Source: Sorangium cellulosum So0157-2
GTDB lineage: Bacteria > Myxococcota_A > Polyangia > Polyangiales > Polyangiaceae
DNA: 64,000 nucleotides
Assembly: GCF_000418325.1 (NCBI RefSeq)
Contig: NC_021658.1
Location: forward strand, 9,996,001 to 10,060,000
Direction of reading: 5' to 3'
The position numbers and the translations under genes are program-made. Shown piece after piece: positions 36,299 to 47,120 of this stretch. Position 1 is the first letter of the stretch, and every line of letters begins with the position of its first letter. The notes under the pieces are model-generated. The model worked only from the letters and a program-made list of their open reading frames with translations. It was not told where the DNA came from and did no database searches.

Positions 36299-36382
36299 CC
36301 GTCTCTCCTCCAGGTTCGCCGGCCGGGGGCACGCGCTCCCGAGCCGGCGGGCGCCTAGGATGCAGCAGCCCGGGCGGCGCTG

Positions 36383-37945
36383 TCAAAGTAGCTCGTCGTT
36401 CGACCCGCGCCCGAGCGGCGGCGCGGAGGGCGCGCCGCCCGCGGGGTGCGGCGCGCCGGCGCGCGGCTGCTCCGGGCTCTGGCGCGCCGCGGCGAGGGCG
36501 GCGAGCCCCGAAAGGAGCGGGAAGGCGACGAGCGCGTAGCGCCCGGCCCCGAAGAACACCGCGTGGGTCGCCGCGGTTGCGGCGAGGACGGCGAGCGCCG
36601 AGAGCGCGAGCACCGGCGCCCGGAGCAGCGCGCGACCCTGGAGCAGCGCCAGGCCGAGGAGCGCGAGGTAGCCCACCCATGCGTGGACGTGCAGCGCGGC
36701 GACGACCCCCAGCGCGAACAGCGCGAGCCGGGCAGGCACGAGCGCCCGCTGCGCGAGCGAGGGACCGCGAGCGCGGTCGTCGGGGTGAGGGGCGGCGAGC
36801 GCGCCGGGCGTCGGCGCGGGCTTGCGCGCTGCCCACACGAGCGCGCAGAGCAGGACGAGGCGCTCGAAGACCGTCTCGACGGCGCCGAGCGCGACCTTGT
36901 CGTCCTCAGTGAAGGCCGCCGGGTTCGAGGCGTGCAGGTACCACCCGGCCGCGCCGCAATAGTCGAACGTCGCCGCGAGCTTCCGGGGCACGAGGCCGAG
37001 CCATGCGCCCGGGTGCTCCGCGATGTAGCGGCGCGCCTCTCGGCCGAAGCACGCGTCCTTGCCGGCCTCGTCGAAGACCTCACGGCACGCCTCGGGCACC
37101 TGGATGGGCGCCCAGGCGCCGGTGGAGGCCGGGTCCGCGCCGATGAGGAGGTTCCATCCGCCGTTCACGCTGACCAGCGCGCACTGGTTCATCCGCACGC
37201 AGTTGCGCGCGGTCCACGGCGCGCACACGAGGAGCGCCGCGAGGACGGTGACGACGACGGGCGCCGCGCGTCGCGCCGCGCCCGCGGCGAAGGACCCGGG
37301 GAGGCGGGCGCCGTCGCCGCGCGGAGCGCCGAGGAGGGCGACGCCGGCGAAGAGGGGCGCGAGCAGGAGCGCCTGCGGGCGGACGAGGGTGGCGGCGCCG
37401 ACGAGCAGCCCGAGGATGGCGAACGGGGCCAGCGCCGGACGGCGCTCGCGCGCCCGCGCGGACGCCCACGCCGCGCAGGCGACGAGCGAGCCGGTGACGC
37501 CCTCGGTCATGACGGCCGGGGTGTACGCGACGAGCCCGGGGTGGAGCGCGACGAGCGCGCCCGAGAGCGCCGGTAGGACGCGCGAGCGCGGCGCGGCGCG
37601 GATCGCCAGGCGGTGGACCGCGAGCGCCGCGAGCGCGCCGACGACGGCGTTGAGCAGCATGGCGGCCGCAGGGCGCGCGCCGAACACCGCGTACAGCGCG
37701 CCGACGGCGCCCGGATAGCCGACCGGATAGTGCGCGGCGTACGTGACGACGCCGTCGGGCCACAGCCACGTGTAGCCGAGCCCCGCCGCGATCCGCTCGG
37801 CGATGCGGTGGTAGTAGGTGCCGTCGGCGGTGGGCGGGAAGCGCCCGGCCGCCCAGGCGACGGCGGCGATCCGCGCGGCGAGGGCGAGGGCGAAGATCGC
37901 GCCCCCGTCGCGCCGGCGCGCGGCCATCGCGGCGTCGTCGCTCAT
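36383..37945 (-). CDS. Polytopic glycosyltransferase (PMT/ArnT-like)
   Basis: A 520-residue membrane protein with about eleven hydrophobic segments. The first periplasmic loop holds the acidic catalytic-type motif PTADGTYYHRIAERIAAG, and later HPGLVAYTPAVMTEGV resembles the GT39-like families that transfer sugars from polyprenyl phosphate. The ATG overlaps the stop of maf as ATGA, so the two are an operon. The acceptor is unknown: a glycan, lipid or protein outside the cytoplasmic membrane. Confidence 0.8.
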   Translation of the reverse strand: MSDDAAMAARRRDGGAIFALALAARIAAVAWAAGRFPPTADGTYYHRIAERIAAGLGYTWLWPDGVVTYAAHYPVGYPGAVGALYAVFGARPAAAMLLNAVVGALAALAVHRLAIRAAPRSRVLPALSGALVALHPGLVAYTPAVMTEGVTGSLVACAAWASARARERRPALAPFAILGLLVGAATLVRPQALLLAPLFAGVALLGAPRGDGARLPGSFAAGAARRAAPVVVTVLAALLVCAPWTARNCVRMNQCALVSVNGGWNLLIGADPASTGAWAPIQVPEACREVFDEAGKDACFGREARRYIAEHPGAWLGLVPRKLAATFDYCGAAGWYLHASNPAAFTEDDKVALGAVETVFERLVLLCALVWAARKPAPTPGALAAPHPDDRARGPSLAQRALVPARLALFALGVVAALHVHAWVGYLALLGLALLQGRALLRAPVLALSALAVLAATAATHAVFFGAGRYALVAFPLLSGLAALAAARQSPEQPRAGAPHPAGGAPSAPPLGRGSNDELL

Positions 37946-38598
37946 GACGAGCGCGCGGGCGACAGCGGGAAGCGCGCGAGCAAGCCGGCGGCGCGCAGCG
38001 CCGCGACGACCTCGCACGCCGGCAGGCCGACCACGTTGGAGTACGAGCCCTCGATGCCCGCGACGGCGAACGCGCCGATCCCCTGGATCGCGTAAGCGCC
38101 GGCCTTGTCGAGCCCCTCGCCGGTCGCCGCGTACGACGCCACCTCGTCGTCATCGAGCTGGCGGAAGCGCACCCGCGTCACGACCGTCTCGGCGTGGAGG
38201 GCCTCGGCGCGGCCCCGGGTGGCTGCAGGCGCGAGATCGGCCTCGGCGCCGGCGATGGCGAACCGGGTCCAGACCTGGTGCTCGCGGCCCGAGAGGGCGC
38301 GGAGCATGGCGCGCGCGTCGCCCTCGTCCCGGGGCTTGCCGAGGATGGAGTCGCCGAGGATGACCGAGGTGTCGGCCACGAGGATCGCGCCGGCCCCGAC
38401 CGCCTGCTGCAGGCGCCGCGCGGCCGCGAGCTTCGCCAGGGTGACCCGCTCGAGGTAAGCCGCAGCCCCCTCCCCGGGGCGGCCCGCCTCGTCGACCTCG
38501 GCCGCCGCCACGCGGAGAGGCAGGCCGAGCGTGGTCAGGATCTCTCGCCGGCGCGGCGAGCCGGAGCCGAGCAGGAGCGGGTGCGCGTCGTCGATCAT
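37942..38598 (-). CDS. maf: Maf-family nucleoside triphosphate pyrophosphatase
   Basis: A 218-residue Maf protein. The signature LLGSGSPRRREIL is at residues 8-20. The catalytic Asp region is LVADTSVILGDSILGKPRDE, followed by SGREHQVWTRFAI, and GIEGSYSNVVGLP is near the C-terminus. Maf enzymes hydrolyse modified or non-canonical nucleotides such as m5UTP or pseudo-UTP. The insertion of about ten residues around AGAEADLAPAATRGR is longer than usual. ATG 38598 is the family start; the open frame further upstream is not conserved. Confidence 0.92.
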   Translation of the reverse strand: MIDDAHPLLLGSGSPRRREILTTLGLPLRVAAAEVDEAGRPGEGAAAYLERVTLAKLAAARRLQQAVGAGAILVADTSVILGDSILGKPRDEGDARAMLRALSGREHQVWTRFAIAGAEADLAPAATRGRAEALHAETVVTRVRFRQLDDDEVASYAATGEGLDKAGAYAIQGIGAFAVAGIEGSYSNVVGLPACEVVAALRAAGLLARFPLSPARSS

Positions 38599-38765
38599 GG
38601 TCGTGCGGGCGCCGGCGGCGCCGGCCCCGGCCGGGCGTGGTCGTAGCACGGCGCGGGACCGACCGCGGAGCGCAGCGCGCCGCCGGAGCGTCGGGTGCCC
38701 CTGGATCGCGCTGAGACGATTGCTGTTTTGACTCTCACCCCGGCAGTAGTAGAGGGTCGGGCGCG

Positions 38766-40783
<2,018 letters not shown>

Positions 40784-40787
<4 letters not shown>

Positions 40788-41677
40788 ATGTCCTCGAGGC
40801 ACGCCGTGCCCGTCATTTGATCATCCGCCTCGATCGGGGCGAGGAGCTCCCAGCGGCGCTCGTGCGCGCCCTTGACGAGGCCGAGGCGCGCGCCGGCTGG
40901 ATCGAGGGGATCGGCTCGCTCGAGAAGGCGGAGATCGCGCTGTTCGATCAAGCTTCCCGCGCCTACGCGAAGACGCGCGTCCTCGAGGGGCCCTGCGACG
41001 TGGTGGCGCTCTCCGGGAGCGTCGCGCTCCAGCAGGGCGAGACCTCGCTGCGCCTGTCGGCCACGCTCGCCCGCGAGTCTGGCGTCGGTCTCCAGCTCGC
41101 CGCCGGCGAGCTCGTCTGGGCTCGGGTTTACGGGCTCGAGCTCCGCGTCACGGCGTTCGACGATCTGCCCCTCGCGCGGGCGTTCGACGATCGAACGGGC
41201 CTCATGCAGCTCGTGGCCCAGTCGACCGCCATCCCGGCGAGCGAGACGCCCCGGCTGACGCCTCCGGCGCAGGCCGCCGAGCCGGCGCGCGCGGCGCCTC
41301 CGGCGCAGGCCGCCGAGCCGCCCCGCGCTGCGGCCCCGCCGCCGGCCGCCGAGCCGCCCCGCGGAGCGCCGCCGGCCCCCGCTCCAGAGCCTGCCCGCCC
41401 GGCGGCATCGGTCGCGGAGCCCGTGGCCGTGCCGCTGCCGCAGCGCCCGGTTCGCCCTCGCCAGGAAGAGGAGATCTATCCGGAAGTGGGCGACAGCGTG
41501 ACCCACTTCCACTTCGGCGAGTGCACCGTGATCAGCTCCGACGGCGAGCGGATCCGCCTCCGCCAGGAGCGCGACGGCCGCGTGCGCGAGGTCTCGCTGA
41601 CGATGCTCCGCATCGAGCCTCCCACCGTGGATCCGGCGACGAGCCGGAAGCACTTCCGCCTCGCGCGAAAGAACTGA
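40784..41677 (+). CDS. PPC/DUF296-domain protein with Pro/Ala linker and SH3-like C-terminus
   Basis: A 297-residue protein in three parts. Residues 1-140 are a PPC (DUF296) domain (HLIIRLDRGEELPAALVRAL, then GWIEGIGSLEKAEIALF), but the metal-binding His residues of the family are absent. Residues about 155-225 are a linker of repeats like PPAQAAEPARAA. The last 60 residues (VGDSVTHFHFGECTVISSDG, then VREVSLTMLRI) resemble the small Tudor/SH3-like module at the end of UvrD/PcrA helicases. PPC proteins often bind DNA. The ATG overlaps the OmpA-like gene stop, an odd partner for a cytosolic protein. Confidence 0.75.
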
Positions 41678-41753
41678 GCGCGCCGCGCGCTACGTCGCGC
41701 TACGTCGATCGAGCGGCGGCGGACGGCGCGCCGTCGCTCGGGCGCGTCGTCCC

Positions 41754-42347
41754 TCAGAAGACGCGCTGGGCGACGTTGATCGAGTCCCCTGCCTGGAGGG
41801 GCACGTCGGGGATCTTGTTGTCGATGATGTCCTCGACCGAGACCGTGGCGAAGACGGTCTTGCCCTGGGACTTCCTGCGGATCGTGACCCGATCCTTGTT
41901 CGCGATGCTGTTGAACCCGCCCGCCATCGAGATGGCGCGGAGCAGCGTCATGCCAGGCTGGAGCGGCAGGGATCCGGGCTTCTGCACCTCGCCGAGCACC
42001 TCAACCCGCTTCGAGTTGTACTCCTTGATGCTCACGCTCACGCTGGGGTCGGTGAGGACCTGTCCCTCCATGAGCTTGGCGCGGACGAGCTCTGCCACCT
42101 CCTGAGGCTCGAGGCCCGCCACCTTGAGCCGCTTCACGTAGGGGAAGTCGACGGTGCCGTCCGGCGCGACGGTGAACGTCGTGGGCAGCTTGTCTTCCCC
42201 GACGACGCGGAGCTCGAACACGTCCCCGACACCGATCGTCGTCGCCTCCACCGGAGGCGGCAGGTTCACCGGCCCGGGCTGGCGCGACGAGCAGGCGGCG
42301 ATCACCAGCGCGAGGAAGGCGGCGGCCCACCGACCCGAGCGTCGCAT
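41754..42347 (-). CDS. Polysaccharide export (OPX, Wza-like) lipoprotein, short form
   Basis: A 197-residue lipoprotein with signal RWAAAFLALV and lipobox IAAC. The polysaccharide export domain (TTIGVGDVFELRVVG, VAPDGTVDFPYVKRL) is followed by one SLBB domain (VEVLGEVQKPGSLPLQPGMT). It lacks the further SLBB repeats and the C-terminal amphipathic helix of E. coli Wza, so it cannot form its own outer-membrane pore. The neighbouring barrel probably provides it, as described for myxobacterial OPX/Wzp pairs. ATG 42347 overlaps the barrel gene stop by one base (TGATG). Confidence 0.88.
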   Translation of the reverse strand: MRRSGRWAAAFLALVIAACSSRQPGPVNLPPPVEATTIGVGDVFELRVVGEDKLPTTFTVAPDGTVDFPYVKRLKVAGLEPQEVAELVRAKLMEGQVLTDPSVSVSIKEYNSKRVEVLGEVQKPGSLPLQPGMTLLRAISMAGGFNSIANKDRVTIRRKSQGKTVFATVSVEDIIDNKIPDVPLQAGDSINVAQRVF

Positions 42348-43741
42348 CACATGAACCAGCGCACGCCCAGATAGGCTTCGAACTGCTGCCATCCGAGATG
42401 GTTCTGGGCGTTGGACTCGTCGAGGATCGTCAGGGCGGTGCTGCTGATGTTGTTGCCATATCGCAGCGTGGTGTTGATCCCCAGAGAGTCCGCGAACCGG
42501 TACTCGCCGAACAGAGAGGCATCGATACGGACGTCCGTCCAGGGCTCCTCGGCTGCGACGAGGCGCCCGGTATCCGCCGGGATCCCGGGGAACACGTGGG
42601 CAGCCACGCCGCCGTCGAGGATGAGCAGGAATCGCCCGCCGAAGAAATAGGTCAGCTTGAGGTATCCGCGGTCGCGCTCGAAGTAGCTCGCGAGGAAGCT
42701 GTCGTGGAAGTCGCGCGTGAAGCCGGCCGAGAGCGACGAGAGCGCGAGCGTCGCCGCCGCAGGGTCGGTCGACGGATTCGGCGTCAGGAACCACTTCAGC
42801 TCGAGCTGGCCGATGACGCTGTCGAAGTCGTTCACGACGTCGCCGTCGTTGGTCGGCGTGTAGAAGCTCGCGCCCCAGCCGGCCATCGCGAGGAGGCCGA
42901 ACGACGACGTCACGAGGCCGTTGATCCCGAGCTGCGCGCGCAGCGGGTGAGAGGAGAGCTGGGCGCCCGGATTCGGGTAATCGACGAACCCGAGCGACGC
43001 GTCGTAGATCAGCGCGGTGCGCGGCAAGAAGCGCCAGCGCCCCCGCGTCCGGACGATGTGCTGCATGTTCGTCAGGCTGTTGTACTCGTCGAGCTCGAAG
43101 AACGTGCCCGCGAAGCGATAGCCAAGCCGCCAATCGAGCAGCCCGCCGCCCGGCGTCCACACGAGCTCTGCTCCCGCGCCCGCGTGGACGCGCCGGAAGC
43201 TCTGGTTGGAGATCCCGATGTCCGAGGGAGCGATGGTCCGGCCGAGCGACGCGTCGAGGACCGCGGACCAGGGGCGCTGGGGCAGGATCGTCAGGTTGGC
43301 GTCGAGCGAGCCGCCGATGTTCCGCTGCTGGCCGAGCCGCTCCTGCCCGCGCTCCGACCCGGAGACCGGGAAGAAGTCATCGTAGGTCGCGGCGAGGCCG
43401 GCGCGAAACTCGACGTCCGGCGGCGGCGCGTCGGGCGTCACCTCGTGGCGCTGCTGGCTGAGCGTCGAGAGCGAAAATGAAGGCGTGATCCGGAGCCGCA
43501 TCGAGCCGACAGGCCCGATGTCGTCCACGCTGGCCACGTCTTCTTCGTCCCTGCGGAAGAAGTTGGAGTCGTAGCCGAACTCCGCGGCGATCCCCGGGTG
43601 CAGCTCGAGATCGCCGGCGCGGATCCCGATGCCCTCGGTGTAGCGACGATCCTTGAGCCAGGGCTGATCCTGCGCAAGGGCCAACGCCGGGGACAGAGTT
43701 AGTGTGAATACGGCAGCGACTATGGTGTCACGAGGTTTCAT
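42347..43741 (-). CDS. Outer-membrane beta-barrel partner of the OPX protein (Wzp-like)
   Basis: A 464-residue protein with signal TIVAAVFTLTLSPALALA, rich throughout in alternating aromatic/hydrophobic strands (RLRITPSFSLS, LLDWRLGYRFAGTFFE, YLKLTYFFGGRFLLILDGG) and ending in VRWFM with an aromatic penultimate residue, as expected of an outer-membrane barrel. The coupling to a short OPX lipoprotein fits the Wzp porins that serve polysaccharide secretion in Myxococcus. Which polymer is exported cannot be told; no synthesis genes lie here. Confidence 0.82.
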   Translation of the reverse strand: MKPRDTIVAAVFTLTLSPALALAQDQPWLKDRRYTEGIGIRAGDLELHPGIAAEFGYDSNFFRRDEEDVASVDDIGPVGSMRLRITPSFSLSTLSQQRHEVTPDAPPPDVEFRAGLAATYDDFFPVSGSERGQERLGQQRNIGGSLDANLTILPQRPWSAVLDASLGRTIAPSDIGISNQSFRRVHAGAGAELVWTPGGGLLDWRLGYRFAGTFFELDEYNSLTNMQHIVRTRGRWRFLPRTALIYDASLGFVDYPNPGAQLSSHPLRAQLGINGLVTSSFGLLAMAGWGASFYTPTNDGDVVNDFDSVIGQLELKWFLTPNPSTDPAAATLALSSLSAGFTRDFHDSFLASYFERDRGYLKLTYFFGGRFLLILDGGVAAHVFPGIPADTGRLVAAEEPWTDVRIDASLFGEYRFADSLGINTTLRYGNNISSTALTILDESNAQNHLGWQQFEAYLGVRWFM

Positions 43742-43779
43742 CGCCTATTGGGCAGTGGCAATCCGAGAGAGGCGGTCGC

Positions 43780-44355
43780 CTACCGAAAACAGCTACTGCA
43801 CGCAGGCGGCTCGATGATGATCTGGCTGACGGGATACTCGGAAGGATCCTCCTTGGGGAGGTTCTCGTCGATATCGACCTTGACGGCGCTCTCGCCGATA
43901 TAGCCCGCTTCCTGGCCGATGCACTGGTTGGCCTCAGCGGTCAGCTGCTCGGAGCGCTGGCGCAGGACCGTCAGGATCGTGAACTCGTGATTGGAGAGAT
44001 CGGCGTCGCGCCGGTTCACGGCGAGCTCCAGGCCCTGCCGCCGCTCGCGGGCGGAGCGGATGGCGACGTCGATCTGATTCAGCTTGTCGTTCAAGCAGAG
44101 CGTCTTCACGACGTCTCGCTGCGAACGGGCCGTCTCGAGCTGGCGGCGAACGGACGTCCGGGCCCCGTCCATCCGAGCGAGGAAGGTCTCGCTCTGCGCG
44201 AGCTGCTCGGCCGGCGAGAGCGTCACCTGCCGCGCGAGGCCCGCGGACGCATCCGGCGGAGGCGCCGTCTGCGCCTGCGCAGCAGCGATGCCGTGGCCGA
44301 TGACGACCGAGATCAGCGCAACTGCTGCGAAGCCGGGGATCTGTTCACGTTTCAT
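43780..44355 (-). CDS. Periplasmic coiled-coil protein of the export operon
   Basis: A 191-residue protein with a signal peptide (FAAVALISVVIGHGIAAAQA) and a long helical region (LARMDGARTSVRRQLETA to about residue 140). The C-terminus is Pro/Cys-containing (IIIEPPACSSCFR). ATG 44355 has GGAGG five bases upstream and a near-consensus promoter close by, so it is the first gene of the operon with the barrel and OPX lipoprotein. No domain is recognised. It may bridge the periplasmic part of the exporter. Confidence 0.8.
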   Translation of the reverse strand: MKREQIPGFAAVALISVVIGHGIAAAQAQTAPPPDASAGLARQVTLSPAEQLAQSETFLARMDGARTSVRRQLETARSQRDVVKTLCLNDKLNQIDVAIRSARERRQGLELAVNRRDADLSNHEFTILTVLRQRSEQLTAEANQCIGQEAGYIGESAVKVDIDENLPKEDPSEYPVSQIIIEPPACSSCFR

Positions 44356-44382
44356 CGGAGCCTCCGGAAGTCAGGCCCGCGG

Positions 44383-44412
44383 AGTATAAGTGCGGGCAGA
44401 CGTGATTGTCAA
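44383..44412 (-). promoter_or_regulatory. Sigma70-type promoter of the polysaccharide export operon
   Basis: On the minus strand TTGACA (44407-44412) is followed by 18 bases and TATACT (44383-44388); with a 17-base spacer TTATAC is also possible. Both hexamers are at or near consensus, rare in this G+C-rich window. The -10 is 27 bases before the ATG of the first gene. Confidence 0.8.
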
Positions 44413-44566
44413 AACGCAATGAACATGCCGAACGGCCAGCAGCTCGCCCTGTCGGGAGGACCCGTACCAGGTTTCTCCCCATTGGATGCGCGACGGCATC
44501 ACGCCATTCACCTTCTGGCGATGGGAGAGGATTGCGTCTTGTCCACGGCGCTGGGTGGCGTCGGGC

Positions 44567-46015
44567 CTATTGGCTCACGAACGTGACAGGAATCACAACC
44601 GTCGCGCCGCCGCCCTCGGGCGGCGCGAACTGCGCGCTCTGGACGCGCGCGACCACGCAGGAGACCACGGTCCCGGACAGGCCGGAGCCGCCGGAAGGGG
44701 TCGCCGAGAGCACCTCGCCGTTCGGGCCGATCTTCGCGGTGACCCGGACCGACCCCTTCATGCTCGGATCCTCCTGAAGCCCTTTATTGTAGCACCGGCG
44801 GAATCCAGCGGTCATCCCAGCCACGACGGAGGGCGCGTTCGAGACGCTCCCGCCGGCGACCGCGGGGCCGCCCACCTGGGCGTTGCCGACCGGTCCCTTG
44901 ACCTGCTGCGCCGAACCGGCGGTCGCCGGACCGCTGGTCCCGGTGTTGCCGATGGTCGCAAGGCCGCCGCCGCCGGCGGCGCCAGGGCGCACGGTGCCCC
45001 CACCGGCACCCCCCATGTTCAATCCCGCCACACCCCCCTTGCCGACGCCCGACCCGGACGCGGCCGCGTTCTCGAGGAGGCCCGTCGGCACATCGCCGGA
45101 GCTCAGGACGCTGGCCGTCGCGTTCCCGCTCGAATTGAGCGCGCCCAGCATCTGCATGTCGAGCTGCGCGAGCTCGTTGGTGAGCGCCGAGGCGCGGGCG
45201 TCGCTCATCCCGCCGGAGCCCTTCCCCGCGCTTGCAGCCGCGCCCTTGTTCCCGCCGCCGCTCGCTGCCTTGGGCGCCTCGGCGGTGGGCGCCGCCGTCG
45301 CGGCCGGCGCCTCGACGTTCTCCTTCGGCTGCTCCACCACGGGCGGCGGGGGCAGCTGCTTCACGGACTCGAGCAGCGCCGCGACGTCGACCTCATCGTC
45401 GACGACCGGATCCATCCAGTCGGAGTAGATCGACCCGACGGCGCCGAAATGGAACAGGAACGAGAACGCGGCGATGATCGTGGTCGTCCAGTCGATGTCG
45501 TTCGCGATCCCCGACTTCACCGAGACGGGCAGCTGCGGCTTGGGCTGCACCGGCGGCGGCGCGACGAACTGGAACAGGAACGTCGTCTCCCCCACGACGA
45601 TCTTGCCGCGCGCCTCCTCGCTCAGCTGGACCTGATAGGCCTGGGCATTGCCCACGGCCACGCGCTTGGCAGACGACTTGAGCGCGGAGAGCTCCGAGAC
45701 GCCGGCCTTGAAGGCGACGCGGCCCGTCATCCCGTCCAGGAAATTGAGGAAGTACTCGCCGCCCACGAGCTCGAACAGCCGAAAGCTCGGCGGGATGCTC
45801 TTGCTCGGGATGACGAACATGCTCTTTTCGCTGGGCCCGATGGTGACGTGGGTGCGCTGCTTGATGACGCGCTCCTCGATCACCTTTCCCCCCTGGACCA
45901 GGCCGATCCTGAGGACCTTCGGGCCGGTCACCGGTGCGACCGCCCGCATGACCGCGGTCATCTGCCCGGGCTGGCCGGGGCGCGACGGGGTGGGGTGCGG
46001 GTGCTGCTGGGTCAT
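44567..46015 (-). CDS. AgmX/PglI C-terminal domain protein with FHA-like N-terminus (GltG-like)
   Basis: A 482-residue inner-membrane protein. An FHA-like beta domain (about 33-150; VIKQRTHVTIGPSEKSMFVI) is followed by one membrane helix (TTTIIAAFSFLFHFGAVGSI), a Pro-rich then Gly/Ala-rich periplasmic spacer, and a TonB-like AgmX/PglI domain (MTAGFRRCYNKGLQEDPSMK, then VVIPVTFV) at the end. This order matches PglI/GltG of the Myxococcus gliding and sporulation (Glt) machinery, which carries force from an AglRQS motor across the periplasm. It is the last gene of the locus. GGAG lies nine bases before ATG 46015. Confidence 0.85.
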   Translation of the reverse strand: MTQQHPHPTPSRPGQPGQMTAVMRAVAPVTGPKVLRIGLVQGGKVIEERVIKQRTHVTIGPSEKSMFVIPSKSIPPSFRLFELVGGEYFLNFLDGMTGRVAFKAGVSELSALKSSAKRVAVGNAQAYQVQLSEEARGKIVVGETTFLFQFVAPPPVQPKPQLPVSVKSGIANDIDWTTTIIAAFSFLFHFGAVGSIYSDWMDPVVDDEVDVAALLESVKQLPPPPVVEQPKENVEAPAATAAPTAEAPKAASGGGNKGAAASAGKGSGGMSDARASALTNELAQLDMQMLGALNSSGNATASVLSSGDVPTGLLENAAASGSGVGKGGVAGLNMGGAGGGTVRPGAAGGGGLATIGNTGTSGPATAGSAQQVKGPVGNAQVGGPAVAGGSVSNAPSVVAGMTAGFRRCYNKGLQEDPSMKGSVRVTAKIGPNGEVLSATPSGGSGLSGTVVSCVVARVQSAQFAPPEGGGATVVIPVTFVSQ

Positions 46016-46205
46016 TCCAAAGGACTCCGGGAGAGAGGGGACGACGCAGGGGCCGACGCCGGCCGCGCGCAGCAGGCGGAGCCGCCCCCCAGGGCCCGGC
46101 GGGCCCCAGGCCTGGATCCGCGGAAGGAGCGCTGCGCAGCGGAGGGCACCACAGCCCGCGAGGGTACACGGACAGCTGGGGGCGGTCCAGGAGAGCGCGC
46201 CGCGC

Positions 46206-46796
46206 TCAGGGGGACGCGCGGCGCGATCGTCGCGGCGATGCGCTCGGCGCGCGAGCAGCTCCGGCAGCGCCGTCGAGCGGGCCCAGTGCGACGCCGACGA
46301 GCGCGTCGACGGCCTCTCGCGTCCGCGAGGCGGCGGCGCGGCCGGCGCGCCCGGCCGCCGCGGACGCGATCGCGCCGGCAGCGCCCGCGACCAGGACGAG
46401 CGCGATGGCCGCGGGCCCGGCCTGCGCGAGGAACGAGAGCGTGGCGAGGAGCAGCGCGGCGAGCGCCGAGAGGCGCGCCGCCGCGCGCGGCCACCCCGCG
46501 CCCACGTCGAGCCGCTGCTCGAGCTCGGCGAGGAGGTCGTTCGCCGCCGCGATCTTCGCGCGCGGGTCCGCGGCGGACATGACCTCGAGCGCGAGCCGGC
46601 GCTCCCAGCTCTCCGGCGGCGACCGCCTCGCCAGCTCGGAGAGCCGCGCCTCGGCGGGCAGCGCGCGGAGCGAGCGCGCGAGCGCCGTCAGGTCGCCGCC
46701 CGTCGCGCGCGCGACCTGCGCCGGGTGCTTCCACGAGATCGCGGCGCAGGCGCCGCTCGCCGCGATCGACAGCGCGATGAAGAGCGCGGCGGACAC
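46206..46796 (-). CDS. Hypothetical membrane protein in the gliding-type locus
   Basis: A 196-residue protein starting with GTG: one N-terminal helix (ALFIALSIAASGACAAISW), about 80 cytosol-like helical residues rich in Arg/Glu/Ala, two adjacent hydrophobic segments (LSALAALLLATLSFLAQAG, AIALVLVAGAAGAIASAAAG) and a basic tail. The topology recalls TolQ/ExbB/MotA proton-channel subunits, but I see no conserved motif to support that. It lies between the GltF-like and GltG-like genes. Confidence 0.65.
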   Translation of the reverse strand: MSAALFIALSIAASGACAAISWKHPAQVARATGGDLTALARSLRALPAEARLSELARRSPPESWERRLALEVMSAADPRAKIAAANDLLAELEQRLDVGAGWPRAAARLSALAALLLATLSFLAQAGPAAIALVLVAGAAGAIASAAAGRAGRAAASRTREAVDALVGVALGPLDGAAGAARAPSASPRRSRRASP

Positions 46797-46857
46797 GCCG
46801 CCGCCTACCGCCCGCGGCGCGCGCCCGGAAATCCGGCGAGATCTCCGGTCCGAGGCA

Positions 46858-47106
46858 CTAGAACGGCTCCTTGAAGATCGCCTGCTCGATGCGGTCCAGG
46901 AAGGGCTGGCGCAGCTCGGCGAGCGTGAGCTTCGGCTGGATCCGGCTGACGTCGACGGCCGCGATGGGCTTCTGGATGCGGCCGGTGATCGTCACCTCGG
47001 CGAGCGTGATGACCCCGCGCTGCTTGCCCTTCTCCTGCGCGCTCGCGCGCTCGCCGTGGCAGAGGATCGCGAGCAGGACCGAACCCAGCGCAAGTGCCTT
47101 GTACAT
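46858..47106 (-). CDS. Small periplasmic protein (GltF-like position)
   Basis: About 82 residues with a signal peptide (MYKALALGSVLLAILCHG to ASA) and a compact mature part (GVITLAEVTITGRIQKPIAA, then LRQPFLDRIEQAIFKEPF). Starts are possible at GTG 47124 (overlapping the upstream stop as GTGA), ATG 47112 and ATG 47106. The last has the best GGGAG spacing. Its place after the TPR lipoprotein matches gltF in the Myxococcus gltDEFG order; the equivalence is by position, not by motif. Confidence 0.7.
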   Translation of the reverse strand: MYKALALGSVLLAILCHGERASAQEKGKQRGVITLAEVTITGRIQKPIAAVDVSRIQPKLTLAELRQPFLDRIEQAIFKEPF

Positions 47107-47120
47107 GCTCATGGTCTCCC

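Noticed and set aside
38728..38755. TTGACT-N16-TAGAGG as promoter of the OmpA-like gene
   Set aside because: The -10 matches the consensus poorly; no independent support.
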